Origin: Fragilaria crotonensis
Taxonomy: Eukaryota > Bacillariophyta > Fragilariophyceae > Fragilariales > Fragilariaceae
Assembly: GCA_022925895.1 (NCBI GenBank)
Contig: JAKSYS010000037.1
Coordinates: forward strand, 62,001 to 126,000
Direction of reading: 5' to 3'
Length of the DNA stretch: 64,000 nt
The notes under the pieces are model-generated. The model saw only the letters and a program-made list of their open reading frames with translations. It had not been told where the DNA came from and searched no databases. This document shows, piece by piece, positions 1 through 10,532 of this stretch; positions within the stretch are counted from its first letter, which is position 1, and each line of letters begins with the position of its first letter. The position numbers were made by a program, and so were the translations under genes.

Positions 1-98
1 TATTTATACAAAACGATTACTTATATTTAAGATTGCCGTAAAAGGTCGGACTTGCGCGTGTGAGCTTGGCTTGCGTTTTTCCAAAACCTTCTTAGCAA

Positions 99-125
99 CG
101 AAGATGGTAAGAAAAACCATCTTCG
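99..125. repeat. Hairpin in a CTTCG/CGAAG-rich leader
   Basis: Perfect 10-bp arms, CGAAGATGGT and ACCATCTTCG, with a 7-nt loop. It sits in a 150-bp stretch (about 71-225) holding seven CTTCG or CGAAG pentamers, just upstream of the transposase. Such clusters can be subterminal transposase-binding sites; that role is inferred only. Confidence 0.45.
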
Positions 126-307
126 CTCGAAGACGTTTGCTTCCGAATCTCTTCGTGCTAAGTATCTTCGCATTTTCTTCTTCGTTTCACGCCGTTTTCT
201 ACTTGGATCGAAGAAGCACGTCACATAAAAATTTGGACTGTTTGGTCTCACATCATATTTGCCTTCTTATTTTGATGTAACACATTCATTAAACTTAAAG
301 CAACATC

Positions 308-1311
308 ATGGATGCGGGGAATGTTGTGACACCCGACGACATGCTTCGCCTTGGTCTGATTGCCGTGGGCTTTGCTGAGGATCGAATTCAGAAGTTGGCT
401 CGCATAACGAACCTGAAGCGCTTCCGTGCTCATTACGGGTCGAATCCCATCGTTTATGCCTACATATGGGCAGATTTGCTAAGTACAACAAATCCAGATG
501 CTCGGATTGATGCTGCAAAAGCGGACTTCAATGCATATTTGATGTGCCTTAACTTCCTTAAATGTTATCCCAGCGAGTCTGTCTTGGCGGGCAGGTTTGG
601 CATGTGTGAGACAACAACACGAAAGTGGCGTTGCTTCTTTGCAAGAAAAATTCAAGCATTAAAAACGGACAAGGTATGTTATCATGGCATGTGATTTGTT
701 TCATATAAGAACTTGCACTACCCTCCAACACATGCTTTGTTGTGGCGCAGATTTTGTGGCCTAGTACGCGTTGGACCCCAGGTCATCCTGATTTTGTAAA
801 TGAAGATGTGCCCGTATTTTTGTTGACAGTTGACGGAGTTCATTGTCGGATGCAAGAACCCCAGCATGCAACCAAATCGAAGGATCCGTCATTTTACTCG
901 CATAAATTTAAACAAGCAGGTGTCAACTATGAACTTGGCATCTCCGTGTTTGATAATGCTTTGGTGTGGATGAATGGCCCATTCAAAGCCAGTCGACATG
1001 ATATTACAATTTTCCGACGTGCTGGACTACAAACGCAAATTCCTCAAGGCCATCGTATTATTGGCGACTCTGGATACACTGGAGAACCTGTTGTCATAAG
1101 TACTCCTAATGCACATGATCCTGTGGCATTGCGAAAATTCAAGAGCCGCGCTCGTGCACGTCATGAATCCTTTAATGGGCGTATCAAAAACTTCAAGTGT
1201 TTAGATGAGCGTTTTCGACATGGTGTGGAGCAACATAAAGTGGTGTTTGAAGCCGTATGCGTTATATGTCAATATCAATTGGAGACAGGCTCACCGTTGT
1301 TTAGTACCTAA
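308..1311 (+). CDS. PIF/Harbinger-like DDE transposase, two exons (308-673, 751-1311)
   Basis: Likely catalyses cut-and-paste movement of the element it lies in. Exon 1 (122 codons) ends at a GTATGT donor at 674. The 77-nt intron ends in GCGCAG at 750, and both exons join in phase 0 to give 308 residues. Visible catalytic triad: D150 in FLLTVDGVH, D228 in IIGDSGYTGE and E261 in ARHESFNGR, a D-32-E spacing that fits the IS5/Harbinger (DDE_Tnp_4) fold. The N-terminal 120 residues look like a small helical DNA-binding region with an SVLAGRFGMCETTTRKW helix-turn-helix-like stretch. It is a little short for the family but has no internal stop. Its stop codon lies 25 bp from the end of the convergent gene at 1337. 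It could be intact. Family call from motifs; no search was run. Confidence 0.82.
674..750 (+). other. Spliceosomal intron of the transposase gene
   Basis: GTATGT donor directly after the LKTDK codons and a GCGCAG acceptor directly before ILWPST. Removing these 77 nt joins two open frames in phase 0 and brings the first catalytic Asp into frame with the N-terminal region. Unspliced, the exon 1 frame stops within the intron. Confidence 0.8.
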
Positions 1312-1336
1312 ACTTTAGGGATTCATCGCCACGTAT

Positions 1337-1876
1337 TTATCGTCCATAATAACTTGTGATAAATTTGCGGCGTTTGTTTTCCTGATATATGTGACCCCGA
1401 AATTGATCCAATGTAAACAATTGATATTCAGTGCGTGTGGTGTTGTACAATGCTCGTGGTGTCATCTGAGTATGCAGTCCATTGGAAATGTCATCTTTAA
1501 GCAAACGTTCCGCATCCGATCCTTCCCAGCGCGGAACTCCATTGCTGCTATGTGTTGCTTGCGGTCGCAACTGTCGATCGTGCATCAACGCTACAGCATC
1601 AGAGGCGCGGCGGGCATTTTGACTTCTGGCAAGGACACGCATTGATGCCAACCGACGGGTAAACAAATCCACCGGAAACGCTGCGTACTCAGGGCGGGAT
1701 GCGTACACTTCGTGCGATCCCATTTCTCTTCCACTGACCGGGATCATTCCAGATGCTAGATCTCGTTCAAGTAGCTTTTTAGCTTCACTTTTGTTCCATG
1801 GTACGGCAGTGACGGGGCGAGCGCGGGATGGAGCTGGCAGACCAAAAATGTGCTCGTCCATAGTGACAAGGCTCAA
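1337..1876 (-). CDS. Small protein with two copies of a W-x-x-S-x-A-x-x-LL domain
   Basis: A 179-residue single-exon frame. Two diverged copies of one unit are visible, at residues 25-78 (VPWNKSEAKKLLERDLASGM to EYAAFPVDLFTRRL) and 114-168 (VPRWEGSDAERLLKDDISNG to EYQLFTLDQFRGHIYQE). The C-terminus is basic (ENKRRKF). Shared positions are W, S, A, the LL.D...G core, Y, a basic residue before EY, and F..D.FR. Function unknown. Its place, tail to tail with the transposase and 25 bp away, makes it a candidate second transposon protein; Harbinger elements usually carry a Myb-like partner, but I cannot show this is one. The repeat pattern and clean frame argue that it is really translated. Confidence 0.65.
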   Translation of the reverse strand: MSLVTMDEHIFGLPAPSRARPVTAVPWNKSEAKKLLERDLASGMIPVSGREMGSHEVYASRPEYAAFPVDLFTRRLASMRVLARSQNARRASDAVALMHDRQLRPQATHSSNGVPRWEGSDAERLLKDDISNGLHTQMTPRALYNTTRTEYQLFTLDQFRGHIYQENKRRKFITSYYGR

Positions 1877-2065
1877 ATATTTGTGTCAATAGAATGTAGC
1901 ACCATGTCGGTTGTTCACATGTAATCTCGGGAATAGAAAAATTTGGACACGTTACACATTGAAACCCGCACGATTACGATTTAAATGTGTTTAAGCAATG
2001 GTAAACAACACATGTTATATCATTATTCAGCAGTCCAACGCTCCTGAAAAGGCATTTTCTGGTGT

Positions 2066-2623
2066 CTATGGATTTGCCGTCTGAATGCCCATATCCAACA
2101 ACATTTGCAAATAATCCACACGATTTAACAATTTGAGGTGATGAACTTTGTTTTGAATCACTCTGCGTTCGGTGGTCCCGGGTCTTCCGTACACGTCCGG
2201 TTTGCGATTGCAAATAGTTTTCAAGCCCACTACACCATGCAATCCACCGTTGGATTCAATGTCTTGCAAAAATGTTTTCAATTGTTGTGGCTTAATCCCA
2301 ACAACTCTCGGTTTTGATGAGTCTTGCAAGTGTAAAAGACCTCGCTGTCGCTGATGCGGGAATGCGTTAATGCCTAACAATACGAGCAGCTCCAAATAGG
2401 CAACACGACTTAACTTTTTCAACCGCTGAGTTTTGTTCTGCACTGCACGACGCATCGCTGTTCCAGGCAAGCCATAAACATCTGGTTTGGCGTCGCACAG
2501 GGTTTTCAATTTAAAAGTCTCGTGCCATCCACCCTGATCTTCAATGTCCTGCAGTAACTGCTTCAGCGCTTCCATAGGAAAGCCACGGCAGTCCGCCTCA
2601 GGTGCAGAAATTACTGACGACAT
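2066..2623 (-). CDS. Protein with two 'KPDVYG' domains, unknown function
   Basis: A 185-residue single-exon frame built almost entirely from two copies of one domain, residues 17-84 and 111-180. Each copy reads L(K)xLLQDIExxGG, then LKT(L/I)C, then KPDVYGxPGT, then RRxxQNKxxxLKxL and YL.(L/M)L. The domain looks like a compact helical unit with a basic face, so DNA binding is a reasonable guess. The same domain occurs once in the divergently transcribed gene that starts at 3018. The two genes share the roughly 395-bp spacer between 2623 and 3018, which should hold both promoters. No known family recognised. Confidence 0.7.
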   Translation of the reverse strand: MSSVISAPEADCRGFPMEALKQLLQDIEDQGGWHETFKLKTLCDAKPDVYGLPGTAMRRAVQNKTQRLKKLSRVAYLELLVLLGINAFPHQRQRGLLHLQDSSKPRVVGIKPQQLKTFLQDIESNGGLHGVVGLKTICNRKPDVYGRPGTTERRVIQNKVHHLKLLNRVDYLQMLLDMGIQTANP

Positions 2624-3017
2624 TACGTTAGAACCAACAAATTGTGAACTTGTTCAGCGGTAGAAATACGTTTTGTCTTTGTAGTGTGTATGTGTTTGTT
2701 GTGTATGCAATATTGGCAGTTACTGAAGTTTCAATCGTGGATCATTGCCAGACACTTAGTTACCTGCAACTTGAATACGAAATTATTCCAACGATTGGTT
2801 TTAATGTGGAACTTGTTGCTTACCTATTGGCTTGCTGTACTGCAAAACCGCAAGGACATAGAATTAGTATGTTGTTGTCACATCATGTGCGGACGTTGTG
2901 TTATTACATTTCCATTCACTTGAATCATTTTGAATTGCACGAATTCTTTGTGGTTTTGGGTGCACTCCTTCACATACGATAAAACATTTACACAGTTTGT
3001 TGCTCACAAACCTGCAC
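2624..3017. promoter_or_regulatory. Shared spacer between two divergent KPDVYG-domain genes
   Basis: About 394 bp, AT-rich, between the start codons of the genes at 2623 (minus) and 3018 (plus). Both flanking genes read outward, so their promoters must lie here or just upstream. I see no clear TATA box. The open frames inside it look like chance. Confidence 0.4.
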
Positions 3018-6000
3018 ATGTCCGGATCATCTCGTCGTTTCTCACAACGCAATTTGCAACGCCCAGCTTCGCAACCAGGAACCCCTGTCCGCCGAGTCCA
3101 AGGTAATTTTCCATTATTGTTGTCATCGCCATCAACACTGGGTTGTTGTTAACCGTTACCCCAAGCCACGCCTAGGGAAGACGATCCCGGCCCTGCTGTT
3201 GCGTTTGACGTTAGAAGTTCCAATCCAACCAACAACTTTCTTATTGGTTTACGTGAGATTGTCCTTAAAGCTTTGTTAAGCGATATTGAAGCTTCGGGTG
3301 GGTTTTCAGCACCTACGTTTAGTTTAAAACAAATTTGCAATTCCAAACCAGACATCTACGGCCCACCAGGGTCCGAGCAGTGCCGCCAAGTCCAAAACAA
3401 GGTTCAAAAACTTCGCAAATTAGCCCCATTTGAATATCTGTCCGTGCTTAATTACTATCGTGTTTCATCTGGTGCCTTAACTCGGTCTTTCCGTCCTCTT
3501 GATTCTGCAGCTTCAATCAGTGAAGAGTCACTGTCAGAACCTGTCACCCCAGTTTGTTTGCAACGCCGTGCTGTTGCAAGCCCGTCCCCTTGTTTGGAAC
3601 GACACCAAATTGTTCCGTTTGATAGTCCACCTCACCACCTTCCGCACCGTTCTCCGTCACGTCAGCTTCTCTCTGCATCACGACGCCTTGCAATGAACAC
3701 TCAGCTTTTTTATGATGATTTTAATCTGGATGAAGTTGGTGAGTAAAGCCACGACAGCATAATGATTCTGTTTGGAGTTTTGCTGTGACTTATCTACTCT
3801 TCGTTCTTGTTCTTGATTTCACAGATGTTATTGCTGTCAACTTAGATCATCCAGAGCGCAATCGTGAGGTCATGGTATTTACCGTTAATGATGTTCAGAA
3901 TCAAGGCAACATGTATAACTGTTTCGCAATTATGCTGCGTATTGATCCTCGCGATGCGGCAGTCACAGATCGTTGCACCGCTTATGTTGTGTCAGAGACG
4001 GAATTGTTGATTTCTTATCCTGCATTGGAATATTTCTTCTTTACGGATAGCGCTCAACGCAATGAACGCCTTAAAATTGGCACGGACTATGATTCTCAAG
4101 TGCAGTTGGCACAAGACATTTGCATTAATGATGTGCGTCGCGCGCCGCAACGTGTTGTGAAGCGATTGCTACTTCGTTTCCCTCACGACATAACACTGGC
4201 AAATGTGTTCAATCAGTATTCCTACGTAATCCGGTCCAAGATGCCAATGGATTATGCATCAACTAGTTTGTTTGGTGATCCGCCAGTTAAAGTGTTGACA
4301 ACGCACATGCAGTGGATGATTGCTGATTTAAATACGCATCGCAAGGCCATAATTGAGGCTGCCGAAGCCACTCCTTTGGACGTGTTATCGAACAACTTTG
4401 CACGTATGTTCCAGCATGGTGCTTAACACATTGTTGACTGTTTATGTCAGTGCATATCTCATCTTTGCCACTGTGCTACCGTCTACTACGCACAGTCTAC
4501 TGCATCTACTCGAGCTTACTGCGTTACCGCCTTACTCCGTAGTCACGATACACGGCATGGTTGCAACGGTACGGTACCAGCTACCGGATATATTGGTACA
4601 TGTGTCCTACTTGATCTGGATTGTACTGTTGCATCCTACTTTGGTAGTCTAAAGGCAGTGTCTCCTGACACTGCTCACAACTTTAACTTAGCCTAAACTA
4701 TTACCTCCACTGCATTCTTGCCGGTCTACGATCGTAAGGGTGAAGAGGTACAGTTGCTGCTTCGTCCACATCTACAACTCACGACACCACCATCGCCGAT
4801 ACCTTCGCGACTACGTACCTCGTCGGATACCGCCGCGCGCTCTTATTCATTGTGCTGTCGTGTTCCTCCCCTTCTGTTTTCTGACGGCTTTGTCCTAACC
4901 CGACTCCCAAGCGAGTCACTGTTTGTGGAGCCGCCGTACTAGGGAGGGTCTCACAGGTTATGAGCCCAAATTCTACGTGTACTTTCCGCGCCCTCTCCGA
5001 CTGATTCAGGGTTCTTCCGTGTTCTTTGTGTCCGGCAATACCAAGACCACCGTAGCTTTCCTCCGATCAGGACTTTCCCTCAATCACCATCCGGGACCGC
5101 AGATCCCCCAGAATCTGATATTGTGAAGATGGACGCTGAGGAGATTCAACACGATAATGACTACCTTGTGATCACCATCGATATTGTGGACTGCCCGATG
5201 GCAGAAGTCCCACTCACAGAAGTCTTCGATGTTCTAACAATGTCAATACTGGACAACTATCACAACGTGATTCGTGATTCTGTCATACAACAACTGGAAG
5301 ACACTACATGGTTGTCGAATGATTTATTACCTATCTTAACCGACCCTGGTTTTGGTATGTACCATGCCCGCGACCGTAACTCCGTCATCTCGTTGCGTAA
5401 GCCCGCACTGCAGCGCCTAATCCTTCAGTACCTCAAGGATCGTCTTCGCCCATCCTGCACTGTCCACGTTCCTGTCATGATCCGTTTTCTGCTCCCCGAC
5501 TGCGCCATCCCAAAGCCACCAGGTTCCTCCGTTGCTTCCATCAATGTTCACAAAAGTCGATCTCGTCGTTCGCAAGCACGGCTCGCGCTCCCCAATCGAC
5601 ACCCCCGACCGACCAACACGACAGTCGCCATGCATTCACGTCGCAACGAGGACAATGTCCCTGTTTTTTGCGCCGCAGATGTCGCCGCCGTCACCGAACC
5701 AGTTGCTGCGGCTGCGACCTTCCGCGGACAGCCAGTTGACACTCGGCCAACCGGCGGGCACAGACCACCTATCGACGCCGGCCGCTTCCAACCCACCCTG
5801 TTCCGACCTGCAACGACATCGGACAGCGCAGCAACTGCCAATCGTCTTCCTGGCTACCTTGCTTGTATTTCTGCTGGTGGTTCGCTCAACCGCCTCGTTG
5901 CCAAGGTCATGGTTGGCGATGCTACAACAGTCGTTATCCCCCCTCTTGATGCCGCTTGCACTCCTGACACCTCATGTGATCCTCCGGTTGATTGTCTCCG

Positions 6001-9000
6001 CATCGATGGCACCGTTGTTGATTCTGCATTGGTGGGTGTGTCTCCTGGACAGTGTCGCGATCAGGAGCATCATACCATTGCAATCCACCGCCCCGGTCGC
6101 GTGTCTCCACTGCTCGACCGCCTTCGGTACCAACCAATTGACCGTGGTCGATCTCAGGTGCACTCCACACGCATGGCTAAGGGCGTTGCTCATCCCTATC
6201 GAAGATGCACCGACAGCAGCCAAGGTTTCAACGCTACAGTGATGTTTACCTTCCCATTTCTGGTACCGTCACAACGTTGCTGGCTCTGTGTGTAGTCACC
6301 GATGTTGCGCCTCCGACACAATTGACCCATTCGCCAGGTTCTCCTACTCTCCTGTCGTTTCCGTTTCCTGCCGACTCCAAGAATGCCGCATGATGCACTG
6401 GACGTGCCGGACGGTATCCTCCCTCGTGACACAAATTTCCATGAGTCTCTCTTCCCCCTGCCTTCTCGCGTGTTGGTATCGCTTCCGAGCAGCTCCGCCT
6501 TCCTCATATGCTTCTATGTGTTCATTGTCCACCTCGGCACCATGTTGGACCATGGGGGGAGTGGGTTGCAGATGAGATATCAAACTTACGTGATGTCAAC
6601 CATTCCACTGCAGAACACGCCCCAAGCACGCGGCGAAGTGAGAAATCAAGGCAATGCCTCGACACTGCTTTCGATGACAGCTTAGGTGCAACCTCTGCAA
6701 CCTGATTACTGCCAGAGAGCCTCACTCACTACACACTACACCAGTACGACTGGGGATCGCAGGTTTGCCGTCATGACACCTGGTCCCGATGTTTTGGTAC
6801 TTCAGGACGACCGTCTCAACTATCCTGGAACCCCACTGCGCGACTGCCTTCAGTACCAACCAATCGGTCGTGGTCGTTACCCCGTGCGTGCCAGGTGACG
6901 CTCGCTTCGCAATCCGACATATCTTGGCATGTCGCCCAAGCTTCGTTTTGACAACGACATTGCGATGTACGGTATGATGCACAAAAGGGCGACTGCGATG
7001 CGCGACGATGATGTCCACTTGTTACGGCTTCTCCATCACAGAAGATCCTACCACTGTTGCTGCACCGTGCGATGCTGGTGATCATACTCAACTGCATGTT
7101 GTCCAGCTACAAAGCAATCCCATCGGGTATCCTTCTTCCTGGCTTTCTTGCTTGTGATTGGTCATCATCATGAGAGTCTTACAACCTCGCACAGCGTATG
7201 TTTCACTGCGTTCGTCCTTCAACATTGCCTCTTATGACAATGGGGGAGTGGTGTGATGCATACTGCTGGCTGTGCTGCAAACGAGGACCCCAACTTTTGT
7301 GATGATGCGTCCATACACAGCCGCCCACTGCAGTAAACGACCCAAGTATACTGCAGAAGTGGCTGGAACATGAGCGTTGCTTTGGTGGCAATGATTGCTT
7401 TGACTCTGCTTCTTTTGATCATCGACAGGCACAGAGAACCTGATTGTTGCCAGGAAGCTTCCATTGCTTGCCCGCTTCTTTCGCTCTTGGCCCCGGTTTG
7501 CTTTGCAATCTGCTTGTGCATTTGTTCTAAGCCTGCACTTCTGCGTTCCTACTTGCAATTTGTTTGCAGACTCTGCACCGAATATGCCTCTGTCCCTTGT
7601 GCTGGAGCTGCAGCATATCGTGACCTTGAAACGGCTGCTGGGTTTTCTTACCGAAATGTCCTGGGCGCCCTGATCTACACCTATGTGTTTGCCCGTTCGG
7701 ACATCGGCTACGCGCTCACAAGGCTCTCTCGTTTCTCCGATCATCATGCTGCAATAACGCACTACGACGCGTTATGTTGTGTCGCAGCATAGTACCTACG
7801 TATGACCAAACACTGGGGCCTACTTTATTGGTGCAACACGCTTCTGTCGTCGCTTCGCCCGGAGATTTCAAATCTCATGCTTCCGATTCGTTTCTCCCTG
7901 AGTTCCGGCAACCGCAATCCTGAACCGAACTGACCAGTTACGTGGATGCATCACACGCTACGGACTTTGTCACACACCGTTTGATCACTAGTAGTCTGGT
8001 CTTAATGTCCTGCGGTGGTCCCTTGGCCTACCACAAGCAAGCCCAAGATTCAATCAACAGTCCACCAGCTCAACAAACGCCGAACTTCTTGCTGCCGTTG
8101 ATGCCGGAAGATTGGCAAGTATCTTTGGCCGATCCTAATGGAGCTCGGATACCCCCAACCTGGCCCAATTCATTCAGCAGACTCCCTGTCGGCGTTTCTC
8201 AGTTCCATGTTCCACCTTGTCCACGTTTGTTGCTTGATGAGTCACTGCAGCGCTCCCTGGACACCTCCGGTTTCCCAAATGTTCTTTCCTTTCCTGGATG
8301 CACTCCTGTTGCTCATTGCAAGCCTCTGCTCACAATGGGGGAGTGTGTCAGTGCATATCTCATCTTTGCCACTGTGCTACCGTCTACTACGCACAGTCTA
8401 CTGCATCTACTCGAGCTTACTGCGTTACCGCCTTACTCCGTAGTCACGATACACGGCATGGTTGCAACGGTACGGTACCAGCTACCGGATAGTATATTGG
8501 TACATGTGTCCTACTTGATCTGGATTGTACTGTTGCATCCTACTTTGGTAGTCTAAAGGCAGTGTCTCCTGACACTGCTCACAACTTTAACTTAGCCTAA
8601 ACTATTACCTCCACTGCATTCTTGCCGGTCTACGATCGTAAGGGTGAAGAGGTACAGTTGCTGCTTCGTCCACATCTACAACTCACGACACCACCATCGC
8701 CGATACCTTCGCGACTACGTACCTCGTCGGATACCGCCGCGCTCTTATTCATTGTGCTGTCGTGTTCCTCCCCTTCTGTTTTCTGACGGCTTTGTCCTAA
8801 CCCGACTCCCAAGCGAGTCACTGTTTGTGGAGCCGCCGTACTAGGGAGGGTCTCACAGTTTATGTGTGATCATAATGAATACTAACCACTGCGTTATATG
8901 GCATTTGTGTTGTAGGTATATTTCAAGTGACGTCGGCAACTTCGCCTTTTGCAACCCCAGTAGAGTCCAAGGCTGTTTCAAGCGCCACCGGACACTTTCT

Positions 9001-10484
9001 ACCGCCACCTTCCTTCGCGGCATCTGCGCATCAACGTGAACAACCTTTGGTGTCGGCATTTGCTCCATGTAATTCCCGCGCTACCTCATATGCATCGGCA
9101 ACAGCTCCTGTGCCTCGTCCGCCGGTGATCTTGCAGCAAGCTTTTCCAGCACGTTCGGCGATCGCTCTTGCAAATCCGGCCGCCGTGCACAACAATCCAT
9201 TTGCTGCACCGCAACGGCAACCTGGTGCGCTTCCGGCAACCGCATCGCCCGCATTGATGGCTGAACCAAAGCCAGCAGCAGTACTCTTTCCCTTGGGTGC
9301 AACACTGCATTGCACACAGCCACCCACAACAACCAATCGATACTTCATGCCACATACTACAATGCAATCAACCAAAGCCGCCATTGCCTGTTTTTCACCA
9401 ATTGCAACTTCTTCACGTTTGGCAAATGCTGTTGCATCAGCTGCAACAATTGCTGATAACACAGTGGCTCTGCACAGAGCTGCATTGCAGCCGCAGGCCA
9501 TTGAAAACCTAGCAAAGTCCGCTACCACGTCTTCTTTGGTTGTCCCAGCAGCGGTAGTTGCGGCCTCGTTGGCTGGTTGGCTGCGTGCCACCAGCAATTG
9601 CAACAAACACCTGGATGATACCGGTACCCACGGATACTGCCAATCAGTCATTGATCTCTACCACCAACCGCACCAATGCAGATGTAAATGCCGATATCAA
9701 GATGGACATTGCAATGCGTGGTGCTATTCACATCGGACTTCCACCTCACCATTTGATGACACAACCACCGATTGTACCAGCAAACTCTGGGACAACGATC
9801 ACCGCACTACCGTTGGGGGCTGGCTTTTGTTTGCACACTACAACCACGTTACCAATATTACCAACCATACCACCCACATCAAAGGTTGTTATTAACGTGC
9901 CAATCTCGCAAATGCGTGCTGCTGTTTCACCGCTAATGGCAATGACAGACACGGCAGTATTGAATGTCAAGCCTTTGCCTCAGTCAACAACGGTGGCGTC
10001 CATTGCATCTGCGCCTGATGTTGACAACGCTGCGTCCAACACGTTAATGTCATCAATGCATTTTTGTGGTCCATTCCAGAGCCCAGCGCCTGGTGCTACA
10101 TTATCCGATGCAACTCGAAACAAAACAGACATAGGATTTGCGATAGGTGTTGCAACAGCGACACGGCCTCCCAAAGGAAGACTGATGGATATTGGCAAGC
10201 AACGTGCAAAGCGCCCTCCGGCAACACCCACACCAATGCGAAAAGAGCTTGGCCGCCCTCGCAAACGCACCTGCGTTGCCAACGGCGTTACGCCACTAAT
10301 GCTAACGGAGACTCCGCATCTGCATACGCAACGCCGATCATCACCGCGCTTGCGTGGCATGGTGCCTAGTCCACAAAACACTCCAGAGATATTGCATATG
10401 GTCCGTGACGGAAACATAAACATGACTACATCTGCAGTTGCACCGGTGTCCGTGAATGATGCAGAAATGATAGATATTTTGTAA
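3018..10484 (+). CDS. Spliced KPDIYG-domain protein with a transposon-carrying intron
   Basis: Exons read as 3018-3102, 3166-3738, 3825-4403, 8916-9553 and 9648-10484. Introns 1-3 are all phase 1; the last is phase 0 and less certain, because a 1-nt indel near 9590 would also explain the frame change. The product would be about 903 residues. Residues 57-122 carry the KPDIYG domain (LLSDIEASGG ... ICNSKPDIYGPPGS ... VQNKVQKLRKL) shared with the divergent gene at 2066. Exon 3 encodes a folded-looking region with no recognised family. Exons 4-5 are low-complexity, Ala/Pro/Thr-rich, and near the end have an AT-hook-like ELGRPRKRTC and basic patches, so chromatin or DNA binding is plausible. Intron 3 holds a 4.4-kb LTR element but keeps a GTATGT donor, a TACTAAC branch site (8882) and a TTGTAG acceptor. 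Confidence 0.6.
4445..4955 (+). repeat. 5' LTR of the copia-like element
   Basis: 511 bp, TG...CA ends, matches 8346-8857 nearly perfectly. A diverged relative forms the solo LTR at 22610-23179; both share the ACTGCATTCTTGCCGGTC block and the terminal TAGGGAGGGTCTCACA. Confidence 0.9.
8346..8857 (+). repeat. 3' LTR of the copia-like element
   Basis: 512 bp, preceded directly by the purine-rich tract and followed by the GTTTA target duplication. Confidence 0.9.
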
Positions 10485-10532
10485 CCATGAACATTAAAGC
10501 TAGAAGCAGTGAAAGCCCGCGATAAAGGGATA

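Larger units (their letters stand above)
4445..8857 (+). mobile_element. Ty1/copia-like LTR retroelement, short and broken, young
   Basis: LTRs at 4445-4955 and 8346-8857 begin TGTCAG and end TCTCACA. They differ only by one 3-bp and one 2-bp length change, so the insertion is recent. The 5-bp target duplication GTTTA is perfect at 4440-4444 and 8858-8862. The segment after the 5' LTR, GGTTATGAGCCC, would pair with the anticodon region of initiator Met-tRNA, the half-tRNA priming known for Drosophila copia. A purine tract (AATGGGGGAGTG) abuts the 3' LTR. The internal 3.4 kb is too short for a whole copia; only a reverse transcriptase/RNase H junction piece (around 7600-7790, FSYRNVLGALIYTYVFARSD) is recognisable. 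The coding part is broken with several interruptions and large losses, so it was probably moved in trans. It sits inside an intron of the surrounding gene. Confidence 0.85.
4404..8915 (+). other. 4.5-kb intron expanded by a retroelement
   Basis: GTATGT donor at 4404 and TTGTAG acceptor ending at 8915. A perfect TACTAAC branch motif lies about 30 nt before the acceptor. Without the inserted LTR element and one copy of its target duplication the intron would be 94 nt, similar to its neighbours (63, 86, 94 nt). Flanking coding frames join in phase 1. Confidence 0.6.

Noticed and set aside
5532-6507. Several open frames on both strands in the copia interior
   Set aside because: No recognisable domain; they overlap each other and belong to a broken retroelement.
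9031-9651. 206-codon minus-strand open frame
   Set aside because: Antisense to exons 4-5 of the 3018-10484 gene; Ala/Gly-rich mirror of the Ala/Thr-rich coding sequence.
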